DNA of 25,798 nucleotides from a bacterium UBA6115 (lineage in GTDB: Bacteria > Bacillota_A > Clostridia > Christensenellales > Aristaeellaceae): NCBI GenBank assembly GCA_002428405.1, contig DIWD01000045.1, positions 16,167 to 41,964 of the forward strand. The letters run 5' to 3'. Each line of letters begins with the position of its first letter. Position 1 is the stretch's first letter. Below, one piece after another: positions 7,210-14,656 of this stretch. The position numbers and the translations under genes are program-made. Under the pieces are notes generated by a model that made no database searches, was not told the origin of the DNA, and saw nothing but the letters and a program-made list of their open reading frames with translations.

Positions 7210-7766
7210 AACACACCCGGATCCTGGCGCTGTCAGCGCTTTTTGTGGCCGTCATGCTAGTGCTGGGCTACATTGAAAGCATGTTTGCCTTAGGCCCGAT
7301 CCCGGGGATCAAAATCGGGCTGTCCAACAGCGTGCTTCTGCTGTGCCTGTACTGGCTGGGCATCCCGGTCTCCCTGCAGCTCATGGCGGTCAAGGTGCTG
7401 CTCTCGGGCCTGCTGTTTGGCACGCTGCAGACGATCCAGTACAGCCTGGCGGGCGGGCTTCTCAGCATGCTGGGCATGATCCTCATGGTCTATCCCGTCA
7501 AGGGCATCAGCCCCGTCGGCGCGGGCGTGGTGGGCGGGGTCCTGCACAACGTGGGACAGGTCCTGCTGGCGATGCTGATGCTGCAGACAGCAAGCCTGCT
7601 GTATTACATGGCCGTCCTGGTACTGGTGGGCGCGGTGATGGGCGGCATCACCGGCACTGTGGTCACCGGGCTGAAGCGTTTCCTGCCTTATGAGCGGAGG
7701 AAACGGTTTGGGTTTTGCGGCGACGCGGCCGGCGGCACAGAAAAGGCTCCGCCGGATAACCTGTAG
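7206..7766 (+). CDS. Gx transporter family membrane protein (formerly HepPP synthase component I)
   Basis: The 186-residue membrane protein is translated from a TTG at 7206 that overlaps the previous stop codon (TTGA), with AGGGGGA upstream. It is nearly all hydrophobic with about five or six helices. The segment SMFALGPIPGIKIGLSN near residues 24-40 is the hallmark of the Gx transporter/Hpre_diP_synt_I family, a relative of ECF-type substrate-binding membrane components. Annotations as heptaprenyl diphosphate synthase component I are historical and not supported by any catalytic motif. The partner is the NusG-II protein. The substrate is unknown; isoprenoid or cofactor precursors have been suggested for relatives. 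Confidence 0.85.
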   Translation: MKHTRILALSALFVAVMLVLGYIESMFALGPIPGIKIGLSNSVLLLCLYWLGIPVSLQLMAVKVLLSGLLFGTLQTIQYSLAGGLLSMLGMILMVYPVKGISPVGAGVVGGVLHNVGQVLLAMLMLQTASLLYYMAVLVLVGAVMGGITGTVVTGLKRFLPYERRKRFGFCGDAAGGTEKAPPDNL

Positions 7767-7785
7767 ACAGCCATCAGCTGGATAT

Positions 7786-7817
7786 AAAAAAAGAAAGGCT
7801 TTCAGGCCTTTCTTTTT
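7786..7817. terminator. Bidirectional terminator between Gx transporter and reverse rubrerythrin
   Basis: AGAAAGGC / GCCTTTCT stem (7792-7799 with 7806-7813), loop TTTCAG, flanked by an A run at 7786-7792 and a T run at 7813-7817. It can terminate the plus-strand gene ending at 7766 and the minus-strand gene ending at 7829. Confidence 0.85.
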
Positions 7818-7828
7818 GATGCTCTTGT

Positions 7829-8383
7829 TTACTTCGTTTTCTCTTCCGGGAAAAGGCGCCTGGCAAGACCGTCCAGCGCCATGCCGTGCCTTGCCTCATC
7901 CTTGGCCATTTCGTGCAGCGTGTCATGCATTGCTTCATAGCCCAGCTCGCGCGCCAGTTCGGCCAGCGCTTTCTTGTCAACGCTCTCTTTGGCCTCTGCC
8001 TCCACCCTGAGGTTGAGGTTGCTGCGGGTGCTGGGGGAGAGGCTCTCGCCCAGCAGCTCGGCCAGCCGACTGGCGTGTTCCGCCTCCTCCATCGCGATGC
8101 GGACAAAGGCGCCGGCCGCCTCGGGATAGCCTTCCCGGTCAGCTGCGCGGCCCATGGCAAGATAGAGGCCGACTTCACGGCAGTCATTTTGAAAACGTTC
8201 TTTCAGAGCCTTGACCACTTTGGCGTCTGTGCCGCGGGCGAGGCCTAAGGTGTGGGTGTCGGCCCAGGAACGTCCGGATTCCAAAAGTTCAAAGAATTCC
8301 TTCCCGACCTTGCAGACCGGGCAGATTTCCGGGGGCTCTTCCCCTTCATAGATAAAACCGCAGACTTTGCAGATCCATTTCAT
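7829..8383 (-). CDS. Reverse rubrerythrin / NADH peroxidase-like protein
   Basis: The 184-residue protein has an N-terminal rubredoxin-like iron site, C5-x2-C8 and C21-x2-C24 (MKWICKVCG, EICPVC). A ferritin-like four-helix domain follows, with diiron ligands in the segments NDCREVGLYLAM, AMEEAEHASR, and HEMAKDEARHG. Rubredoxin before ferritin domain is the reverse order to classical rubrerythrin. Members of this group reduce H2O2 (and O2) in clostridia, with electrons from NADH via a rubredoxin reductase. The ATG at 8383 was chosen because the upstream same-frame ORF overlaps the P-loop gene and the rubredoxin domain starts here. It follows the P-loop gene by 19 bases, so the two are probably co-transcribed. 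Confidence 0.92.
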   Translation of the reverse strand: MKWICKVCGFIYEGEEPPEICPVCKVGKEFFELLESGRSWADTHTLGLARGTDAKVVKALKERFQNDCREVGLYLAMGRAADREGYPEAAGAFVRIAMEEAEHASRLAELLGESLSPSTRSNLNLRVEAEAKESVDKKALAELARELGYEAMHDTLHEMAKDEARHGMALDGLARRLFPEEKTK

Positions 8384-8402
8384 TCTCTGTGCGATCCCCC
8401 GG

Positions 8403-8813
8403 TCAGATAAAGTATTTGCGGATGTAGTCCGGCGCGTCGGCGTCGTCGCAGCTGACGGACAGGACGAAGGTGATGTTGCGCTTTTCACCCAGGCTTTCCA
8501 GGTTCCTGAAAAACCATTCGGTTTCATCTGGCTTGACATTGACGAGCTTGAGGAAGGCGTCGATGAACACGGCCGCGACGTCAAAGTTCTGCGCCATCAT
8601 CCCGCAGAGGAAACCATAGAACATCTCCGGGCCGGAGATGCTGTACTCGCCCGCGTTGACGAAGCGGATTTCATGCCTCAGGTCGAACATGTAACGGTTG
8701 TCGTCGTCGACAAAGACGACGTCGCCTTTCTGGTTCTTGATCGCGTCATTGGCCATATCGATAATCCGTTTTGTTTTACCGGAACCCTTCTTGCCGTGGA
8801 TGACTTGTATCAC
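8403..8813 (-). CDS. Small P-loop ATP-binding protein of unknown role
   Basis: The 136-residue protein starts at a GTG (8813) with AGGGGGG about eight bases upstream. A Walker A motif GKKGSGKT occupies 7-14, directly after the first beta strand, and a hydrophobic strand ending in acidic residues (VVFVDDD, about 32-38) follows. A second candidate Walker B strand is AAVFIDAFLKL (about 80-90). The C-terminal part has the ITFVLSVS strand. It is a compact single-domain nucleotide-binding protein; relatives are sometimes named after PilT or twitching ATPases, which is not justified here. It precedes the reverse rubrerythrin gene in an apparent two-gene operon. No function is assigned. Confidence 0.8.
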   Translation of the reverse strand: MIQVIHGKKGSGKTKRIIDMANDAIKNQKGDVVFVDDDNRYMFDLRHEIRFVNAGEYSISGPEMFYGFLCGMMAQNFDVAAVFIDAFLKLVNVKPDETEWFFRNLESLGEKRNITFVLSVSCDDADAPDYIRKYFI

Positions 8814-8845
8814 GGGACATCCCCCCTTTTATATAATCTATGTAA

Positions 8846-8874
8846 AGTATACCACACCCTCTGCCTGATTTCCA
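8846..8874 (-). promoter_or_regulatory. Promoter of the P-loop/rubrerythrin operon
   Basis: On the minus strand TGGAAA (8874-8869), 17-base spacer, TATACT (8851-8846), in the 70-base gap after addB. It suggests this pair is not simply read through from addB. Confidence 0.55.
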
Positions 8875-8883
8875 GCATGGCGT

Positions 8884-11800
8884 TCACTCCGCCCCGGGCT
8901 CCCCGCCTTGCCCTGACAGATCCGAAAAACTCACCTTGGGGAATCGCCTGAGCAGCCTTTCGCGGCTCAACTGATCCTGGCGGCATACGCCTTTGTACTC
9001 GCAGAAGGCGCATTCGGCTCGGCCGGAGGCGCGAATAAGGGGGGATCGGGGAATGGCCCCGGAATAAATCTCCTCGGCGAGGCTTTTTGCCTTCTCTTCG
9101 GCCAGCGCCATCAGCCTGACAAAGCCCTCATGGCTCACCAGCCTGTCGCTGTCTTTCGCCTCGCCGGCTTTGTTCAGATAGCCCGGCAGGCTCACCGGCG
9201 GCTCCCCGGAATCCATCATGCGGATGACGCCGGGATCAAATAGCATCAAGCCATTGAGCCGGAGCTGTTCCCGTACCTTTTTCACAGCCTCCTGCTCGTT
9301 GTGCGCGCGCACGACCGGGTCGGCCAGCGGCTGGTAGAAAGCGCCCGCGGCCAGATGCCCCTTCAGGAGGTTCAGCGCGGCTTTCAGGTACAGCAGCAGC
9401 TGAAGCTGCGCGCCCGCGGCCAGGTCCGACGCGTTGAGGACCGCGTTCCCCGTCTTGTAGTCCACCACCCGAAGGTAGGTGCCTTCGGGTCCCGCGGCTG
9501 TGTCCACCCGGTCGATGGTGCCGCGCAGCGTCAGGATTTCCCCGTTGTCAAGCCTTAGGGGGATGCCGGGAGTTCCCTCTTCAAAGCCAAAGCGAAGCTC
9601 GGCCAGGACCGGCCTGAAAGCGGAGACCTGGCCGGTTTGGGTGACCGTCCAGGCGGCGCGCCGGAGGATGTCCAGGTAACGCTCTGCTTCCTTCCGTGCC
9701 CGCGCCGTATCCGCCCAGGGTTCGATTTCCCAGTTTCCGGTCAATGCATCCAGCACCCCGTCCATCAGGCGGTCGCTGGTTTCCCGCGGCACGTCCGGCC
9801 AGGCGGGCTCCTCTTTCAGTAGCCTTGCAAAGCCCTCCATCGCGGTGTGGCAGAAGGAGCCGAAATCAACGGGCTTGATGACCCATTCCGGGCGTTCCTG
9901 TGGCCGTAAACCGTACTGGACAAAATGGCGGAAAGGGCAGCCGGCGTAGGTCTCCAGCCTTGATACAGACACTGTCCTGGCGGAAAAGAGCGCGGCGCTG
10001 GTTCCCTTGTCCAGGTGTTTGTCCGGGTCATCCCCGGTGAGTGCATTGATCACCGCGCGCACAGGCCGCCGCCATTCAGGCGCGCTTTTCAGCCAGGCCC
10101 AGGCCTCCAGCCAGGGGGTTTCCAGTTCGCCCGCGGCCAGCATCATCGCGGCTTCGTCCAGCGCCGCGGCGGGCGCCAGGGGCGCGGGGTCCCGGAGGCC
10201 CTCCACCGCGCCGCCTTCCTCGATCAGTTTGGGAAACATGCGCTGGATGCGGGTGAGCAGGGGCTGCGGCCCGAGGGCCTCGCCCTGTTCGCTGGAAAGG
10301 GCATAGCTCAGGTACAGCCTGTCCCCGGCTGCGCTGACGGCCTTCCACAGGTCCAGGGTTTTCATTCCCTCCCGCGCGGTAAGCGGCAGGCTCATGCGTA
10401 TTTTGAACTTTTTTTCCATCGCCCCGCGTTCCCCGTCACTGAGAAGGGCTTCTTCCTTCAGGTTCAGCGAAGCGCTGTTGAGCCCCAGCAGGAATACGGC
10501 CCTGGGCCCGCGTGTCATCAGCGCGCCCAGCGGCCCCGCCTGCACGCAGCGCTCCTGCGGGGGCAGGGCGGAGAGTTCTGTCATGCTCAGACCCTCACGG
10601 AGCCATTCGGGGAAGCGGCCCAGGGGGATGCGCTCCTCTCCCAGCAGTTCGTCCATCTGCTCAAAAAAGCCGCACAGCTTGTCCCATACCTGCCGGGTAC
10701 GGACAGCTTCCTCCTGCAAGCCCTGCTCCATCAGGGTTTTTTCAAGCTGGATGACCCGCTGATGGGCATCCAGGTCATTGAGGAAAGAGATGACCGCGCG
10801 GATGGAGTCCGAGGCCGTCCTGGCTTTTGCCAGCGCGTCGCGCATCCTCATGACAGGTTGAATGGCCTTCTCGCGCAGCGCTTCCATTTCGCTTTTTTCC
10901 GGCTCCTCCCCCCTGGCGCCGGGCTGGGTCCACCGCTTGCCGTGCAGGCCCCAGCGCAGCGCCCAGTTCTCAAGAAGGAAGCCTTCTTCCCTTGTCAGGG
11001 GTGAAAAGGGTGACTTCAGGTAGCTGACGGCGTCCTCCTGGTGCCAGGCCGCGGCCTTGATACAGTTCAGCGCGTCCATCAGGCAGCGCACCAGCGCGTG
11101 CCCCAGGATGGGCTCCTTTACCGCCAGGTAATGGGGGATGCGGTAATCGGAAAACACCCCCGGGATCAGCGGGGCGTAACCCTCATCCGCCATTAGGACC
11201 GCGATGTCCCCGGGCTGGGTGCCCGAGAGCAGTTCCGCTTTGATCATCGCCGCGGCGCGGCGGACCTCATCATAGGGCGTCTTTGCCGCGAACAGGCGCA
11301 GGCCCTCCGGGAAATCCGGGAAGGTCTCCGCGCGCAGGCGCAGCAGGCTGCGCTCCAGGTGGGAGAGGGCCAAAGGCATCCCCGTGTCGTCCCGGGGCAG
11401 GAAAACAAGCGAGGCGGGGAAGCCCAGCTCCGCCAGCTTTTCACGCAGGCGCAAAGCGCTCTCCCGCACCGGCTCAAACGCCTCCCCGTCGGGGGCGTCC
11501 GCGCTGTCCATCACCAGGGCGACGGTCATCCCCCGCGCCTTTGCCGCGCAGGCTAAAAGCAGGCGGATGAGCGGCTCGGACAGGAGGTCAAAGCCGAAGA
11601 CAAAGAAGTCCGCGCCCAAAAACAGGCTGGATAAGGCAAAGCGGCGCAGCAGATCCTGCTCCCCGTCCTCCCGGTCCATCAGCCGCCCTGCCAGCAGGCT
11701 TTCATATTCACGGTACAGAATGGCCAGATCGTGCAGCCTGGGGCTGTCCTCCTGCTCCGCCTCAAGCGGCATGAGCAGGTCCTCCGGCGTCAACCCCGCG

Positions 11801-12180
11801 CCTTTCAATTCGCCCACCGCTTCGGTGAGTTTATGCGCGAACCCCGGCTTCTCCCGCGCGCTGGCATAGAAACGCAGTTCCTCCCGCGTCCTCCACAAGG
11901 CGCGGGCCATGGTCATCAGCCGGCCGCGTTCGTCGATCGCCACCCGGGCGTCACGGCCCGCGCGCTCCAGGACATAATTGGCAAAACGGGAGGGAGACAG
12001 CACCTGCAGCCGGAAAAAGCCGGGCACCCACAGTGCGGAAAGCGCGTCGCGCTCAGCCTGCAGGGTGTACTGCTCCGGCACCAGCAGGACGCATTCGCGG
12101 CCCGCGCGATAGCTTTCGCCCAATTTTTCCGCTACCGGGGCCCACAGACGCCCCGCGCGGCCGCCCAGGATGTTGATCAT
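8884..12180 (-). CDS. addB: AddB-like subunit of the AddAB helicase-nuclease
   Basis: AddB partners AddA in resecting double-strand DNA ends and Chi recognition. The 1098-residue length fits. The C-terminal nuclease domain has RLETYAGCPFRHFVQYG with Cys748, the strand GTIDRVD (887-893), the catalytic DYKTG (from Asp907), and C1057-x2-C1060-x5-C1066, which with Cys748 gives the four cysteines of the AddB iron-sulfur cluster. At the N-terminus the place of the usual Walker A is GGRAGRLWAP, without the GKT/S. The ATG at 12180 follows AGGAGG; the ORF extends upstream, but the extension has no ribosome site and lacks similarity. No addA lies next to it: downstream is the P-loop gene and upstream a divergent regulator. 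Confidence 0.9.
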   Translation of the reverse strand: MINILGGRAGRLWAPVAEKLGESYRAGRECVLLVPEQYTLQAERDALSALWVPGFFRLQVLSPSRFANYVLERAGRDARVAIDERGRLMTMARALWRTREELRFYASAREKPGFAHKLTEAVGELKGAGLTPEDLLMPLEAEQEDSPRLHDLAILYREYESLLAGRLMDREDGEQDLLRRFALSSLFLGADFFVFGFDLLSEPLIRLLLACAAKARGMTVALVMDSADAPDGEAFEPVRESALRLREKLAELGFPASLVFLPRDDTGMPLALSHLERSLLRLRAETFPDFPEGLRLFAAKTPYDEVRRAAAMIKAELLSGTQPGDIAVLMADEGYAPLIPGVFSDYRIPHYLAVKEPILGHALVRCLMDALNCIKAAAWHQEDAVSYLKSPFSPLTREEGFLLENWALRWGLHGKRWTQPGARGEEPEKSEMEALREKAIQPVMRMRDALAKARTASDSIRAVISFLNDLDAHQRVIQLEKTLMEQGLQEEAVRTRQVWDKLCGFFEQMDELLGEERIPLGRFPEWLREGLSMTELSALPPQERCVQAGPLGALMTRGPRAVFLLGLNSASLNLKEEALLSDGERGAMEKKFKIRMSLPLTAREGMKTLDLWKAVSAAGDRLYLSYALSSEQGEALGPQPLLTRIQRMFPKLIEEGGAVEGLRDPAPLAPAAALDEAAMMLAAGELETPWLEAWAWLKSAPEWRRPVRAVINALTGDDPDKHLDKGTSAALFSARTVSVSRLETYAGCPFRHFVQYGLRPQERPEWVIKPVDFGSFCHTAMEGFARLLKEEPAWPDVPRETSDRLMDGVLDALTGNWEIEPWADTARARKEAERYLDILRRAAWTVTQTGQVSAFRPVLAELRFGFEEGTPGIPLRLDNGEILTLRGTIDRVDTAAGPEGTYLRVVDYKTGNAVLNASDLAAGAQLQLLLYLKAALNLLKGHLAAGAFYQPLADPVVRAHNEQEAVKKVREQLRLNGLMLFDPGVIRMMDSGEPPVSLPGYLNKAGEAKDSDRLVSHEGFVRLMALAEEKAKSLAEEIYSGAIPRSPLIRASGRAECAFCEYKGVCRQDQLSRERLLRRFPKVSFSDLSGQGGEPGAE

Positions 12181-12246
12181 CGCAGCCTCCTGACGGCATT
12201 GTAACATAGGACCGCCGCGCAAAAAAAGGCCGCTTCCCGGCGCACT

Positions 12247-12259
12247 CTACGGAGCGTAG
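12247..12259. promoter_or_regulatory. Perfect inverted repeat, possible operator
   Basis: CTACG-GAG-CGTAG is a 13-base perfect inverted repeat in the addB/HTH-regulator divergent region. It ends one base before a weak plus-strand promoter (TTTGCC at 12260-12265, 18-base spacer, TATTGT at 12284-12289). It is a plausible autoregulatory site for the downstream XRE-type protein; no direct evidence. Confidence 0.4.
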
Positions 12260-12325
12260 TTTGCCCCCGCCGGTTTCCGGGTGTATTGTTCAGATGCCGC
12301 GTGGGCGGAGAAAAAGAGGTATTCT

Positions 12326-12910
12326 ATGGGAAACTACGTCACGGGGGATACGATCCGGTCCCTCAGGGAAAAGAAAGGATACACGCAGAAGACGCTGGGG
12401 GAGATCCTGATGGTCAGCGACAAGGCGGTGTCCAAATGGGATACTGGCCGGGGGCTGCCGGACATCACCCTGCTGGAGCCGCTGGCCGGCGCGCTGGGCG
12501 TGTCCGTCGCCGAACTGCTTTCGGGGGATCACATCGTCAACCGCAACCGCGCGGGCAACATGACTCACAGCGTCTTTTACGTCTGCCCCGTCTGCGGCAA
12601 CATCCTCTTTTCCGCCGGCCGCGGCGCTTTCAGCTGCTGCGGCGTCAGCCTGCCCGCCCTGGAAGCGGAGGAGGGGGAAGGCGAGCACGAGATCCGTGCT
12701 GAGAAGGTCGAGGATGAACACTATGTCAGCCTGCCCCATCCCATGGACAAGGCGCACCACATCTCCTTCCTGGCACACGTTACCATCGACGCGGTGCGCA
12801 TCGTCAAGCTTTATCCGGAGGGGGACGCGGCGGCGAGGTTCAGCCTGGCGCGCGGGGGAAGGCTGTACGCCTTCTGCAGCCATCACGGGCTGTTCGTCAG
12901 GAAGGTATAA
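12326..12910 (+). CDS. XRE helix-turn-helix regulator fused to a desulfoferrodoxin-like domain
   Basis: The protein has 194 residues from the ATG at 12326 (AGAGGT upstream). Residues 8-62 form an XRE/Cro-type HTH (IRSLREKKGYTQKTLGEIL ... VSKWDTGRGLPD). Residues 84-108 are a desulforedoxin-like centre I: C87-x2-C90 and adjacent C104-C105. Residues 118-190 match the superoxide-reductase centre II: H138 in HPMDKAHHI with H144, and C184-x2-H187 in FCSHHGLF. The first His ligand is probably H121, aligning HEIRAEKVED with the HVPVIEKVDG segment of desulfoferrodoxin. The catalytic Lys before that His is Glu here. A redox- or superoxide-sensing regulator is the natural inference. It is followed by a terminator, so it is monocistronic. 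Confidence 0.85.
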   Translation: MGNYVTGDTIRSLREKKGYTQKTLGEILMVSDKAVSKWDTGRGLPDITLLEPLAGALGVSVAELLSGDHIVNRNRAGNMTHSVFYVCPVCGNILFSAGRGAFSCCGVSLPALEAEEGEGEHEIRAEKVEDEHYVSLPHPMDKAHHISFLAHVTIDAVRIVKLYPEGDAAARFSLARGGRLYAFCSHHGLFVRKV

Positions 12911-12914
12911 AGAT

Positions 12915-12950
12915 GCCGGGGGATATTATTCCCCGGGCTTTTCTTTTTTT
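12915..12950 (+). terminator. Terminator after the HTH-desulfoferrodoxin gene
   Basis: GCCGGGGGA ... TCCCCGGGC imperfect GC-rich stem followed by TTTTCTTTTTTT, five bases after the stop codon. Confidence 0.8.
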
Positions 12951-12996
12951 GCCCTCCTGGGGTAGAATAGGGATGAACAAACCGGAGGTGCGCCCC

Positions 12997-13710
12997 TTGA
13001 AAAGATTATTCTGCCTGTTGTCTGTCCTGCTGCTCGTCCTTCCCCTAGCGGGGCTTGGCGCCGTGGAGCCTGCCCTCTCCCCGCGGGAAGACTTCATTTC
13101 CCGGATGATAGAAACCGCTCGGGAGGAATACGACGCGGCAAACGGGAGGGCGCGGAAGGCAGCCAGTTCCAGCGACATCTACCTCTGCAAGAACTTCACC
13201 GTGTACATGTTCCGGGAGAACCGGGACGCTTTCCGTATGGCGGAGTTCCCGGAGGTCAGGCTGGTCATCCCGGACAACCTGCCTCCGGAGGAGAGCAAGC
13301 CTTACGTCAAGGGCGTGGCGTGGAAGGACATCCCGCCGGAGGTTGGCAATCCTTTTTATGCGGCCGCCGTCTTCCGCTATGACAGCAAGCTGGGTAAAGA
13401 GGAGAACCGCCAACTGGCAAGGGAGTTCCTGATGCAGGTGAAGCGCGGGGATTTTTTCCAGATGGCCGCCAACTACTACTTTGGCGTGGGGCCGCACAGC
13501 CTGGTGTTCACGGGGGACTACGACCCGGAAAGCGATTCCGTCACCTGGACGGATTCCAACATGAATGGCAAGAGAGTAGGCGGCGTGCGCTACGGCTACA
13601 TCCAGTTTGACGAAAAAAGGGGCATTGACTTTTTCGTGGACGCTTTCTGCCGAAAGGGCTACGGCGCGACCATCTACCGCCTGCGGGAGGACATCATTTA
13701 CGCCCCGTGA
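12997..13710 (+). CDS. Secreted NlpC/P60- or CHAP-like protein, putative
   Basis: The TTG at 12997 is chosen over the in-frame ATG at 12973 because GGAGGTG lies at 12984-12990 with six-base spacing, and the product then begins directly with a signal peptide (MKRLFCLLSVLLLVLPLAGLG, cleaved near 22). The mature part has a papain-like pattern: Cys64 in IYLCKNFTVYMF, His167 in GPHSLVF, and an Asp/Asn in TWTDSNMNG (186-188). This is the C-H-polar order of NlpC/P60 and CHAP amidases. The His/Asn segments are a good match; the Cys region is looser, and the family is not securely assigned. It would be exported, possibly acting on peptidoglycan. The precursor has 237 residues. Confidence 0.65.
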   Translation: MKRLFCLLSVLLLVLPLAGLGAVEPALSPREDFISRMIETAREEYDAANGRARKAASSSDIYLCKNFTVYMFRENRDAFRMAEFPEVRLVIPDNLPPEESKPYVKGVAWKDIPPEVGNPFYAAAVFRYDSKLGKEENRQLAREFLMQVKRGDFFQMAANYYFGVGPHSLVFTGDYDPESDSVTWTDSNMNGKRVGGVRYGYIQFDEKRGIDFFVDAFCRKGYGATIYRLREDIIYAP

Positions 13711-13744
13711 GGCGCCTTCCCAAATCCTTATGCCTTTTCATACA

Positions 13745-13776
13745 AAGGAAAACCGCCGGGAACGGCGGTTTTCCTT
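13745..13776. terminator. Bidirectional terminator between the secreted protein and metQ-like gene
   Basis: A 13-bp perfect stem, AAGGAAAACCGCC with GGCGGTTTTCCTT, loop GGGAAC. It sits between two convergent genes. The tail is modest (TTTGTAT on the minus strand), but the AT-rich stem base supplies a U tract on either strand. Confidence 0.75.
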
Positions 13777-13803
13777 GTGCTTGGAGGGGTAGTCCGTGCG
13801 GTA

Positions 13804-14640
13804 TTATTCCCACGCGGGCAGGTAGACGCCCTTGTAGACGGTGTCAAACAGGGCGCGGACCTCGTCGGAGTGATACACCTCGGCGATGCGCTTGAAGACG
13901 GGGTCATCCGCGCGGTCGGCCCGGGCGGCGATGACGTTGATGATGCCATGCATGTCGGGGTTGCCCGGGTCATACTGCTCCATGAACAGCGCCTGGTCAT
14001 TGGTGAAGCCTGCGTCCTTGGCGTGGGTGCCGTTGAGGAAGCCGAAGGCGATGGCCGGGTCGTTAAGGGCGCTGGCGGTCATGGCGGCCTCCATCTCAAA
14101 GAACTTCAGGCCGCGCGGATTCTCCGCGATGTCCGCCACCGTGGCGTATTCCGTGATGCCCTCGCGCAGCTTGATGAGGCCGGTGGATTCCAGCATGCGC
14201 AGGGCGCGCGCCTCGTTGACCACATCGTTCATGATGGCCACGCCGTCCCCGTCTTTCACTTCTTCCAGGGATGTGATTTTTTGGGAGTAGATGCACAGCG
14301 GGGCGATCAGCGTCTCCGCGATGGCGACCAGTTCCACGTTATGTTCCTTGGACCACTTGTTCATGAAGTTGTAGTGCTGGAAGGCGTTGAGGTCCACTTC
14401 CTTGTCCGCGAGCGCCTGGTTGGGGATGACATAGTCGCTGAACTTCACCAGTTCGATCTCAATGCCCTCCTTTTTCAGCGTGGGGATGATGACCTGTTCC
14501 CACTGCTCGTTGTTTTCACCCACGACACCCACCTTGATCCGGGTGGGGCCGCGCAGCAGGTTTGGCAGGACAAATATTGCCAGCAGAACAAGGGCCAGGA
14601 TGATGAGCAGCGCCAGAAACAAAACCGTTTTCCTTTTCAT
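13804..14640 (-). CDS. metQ: MetQ/NlpA-family substrate-binding protein, apparently TM-anchored
   Basis: This 278-residue protein is the solute-binding component of the methionine-type (MUT family) importer encoded with the two upstream genes. The mature part carries the family segments KVGVVGENNEQWEQV, ELVKFSDYVIPNQALADKEVDLNAFQH split along residues 62-88, and the later IAPLCIYSQKITSLEEV. Ligand class (methionine or a related sulfur compound) follows from the family only. The N-terminus is unusual: a long hydrophobic helix (about 5-28) with no lipobox cysteine, so it should stay tethered by an uncleaved transmembrane anchor, not by lipid. The ATG at 14640 follows an AGGAGG-like site (AAAGGAGGTTCC). 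It is the last gene of the metN-metI-metQ operon. Confidence 0.9.
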   Translation of the reverse strand: MKRKTVLFLALLIILALVLLAIFVLPNLLRGPTRIKVGVVGENNEQWEQVIIPTLKKEGIEIELVKFSDYVIPNQALADKEVDLNAFQHYNFMNKWSKEHNVELVAIAETLIAPLCIYSQKITSLEEVKDGDGVAIMNDVVNEARALRMLESTGLIKLREGITEYATVADIAENPRGLKFFEMEAAMTASALNDPAIAFGFLNGTHAKDAGFTNDQALFMEQYDPGNPDMHGIINVIAARADRADDPVFKRIAEVYHSDEVRALFDTVYKGVYLPAWE

Positions 14641-14656
14641 GGGGAACCTCCTTTTT

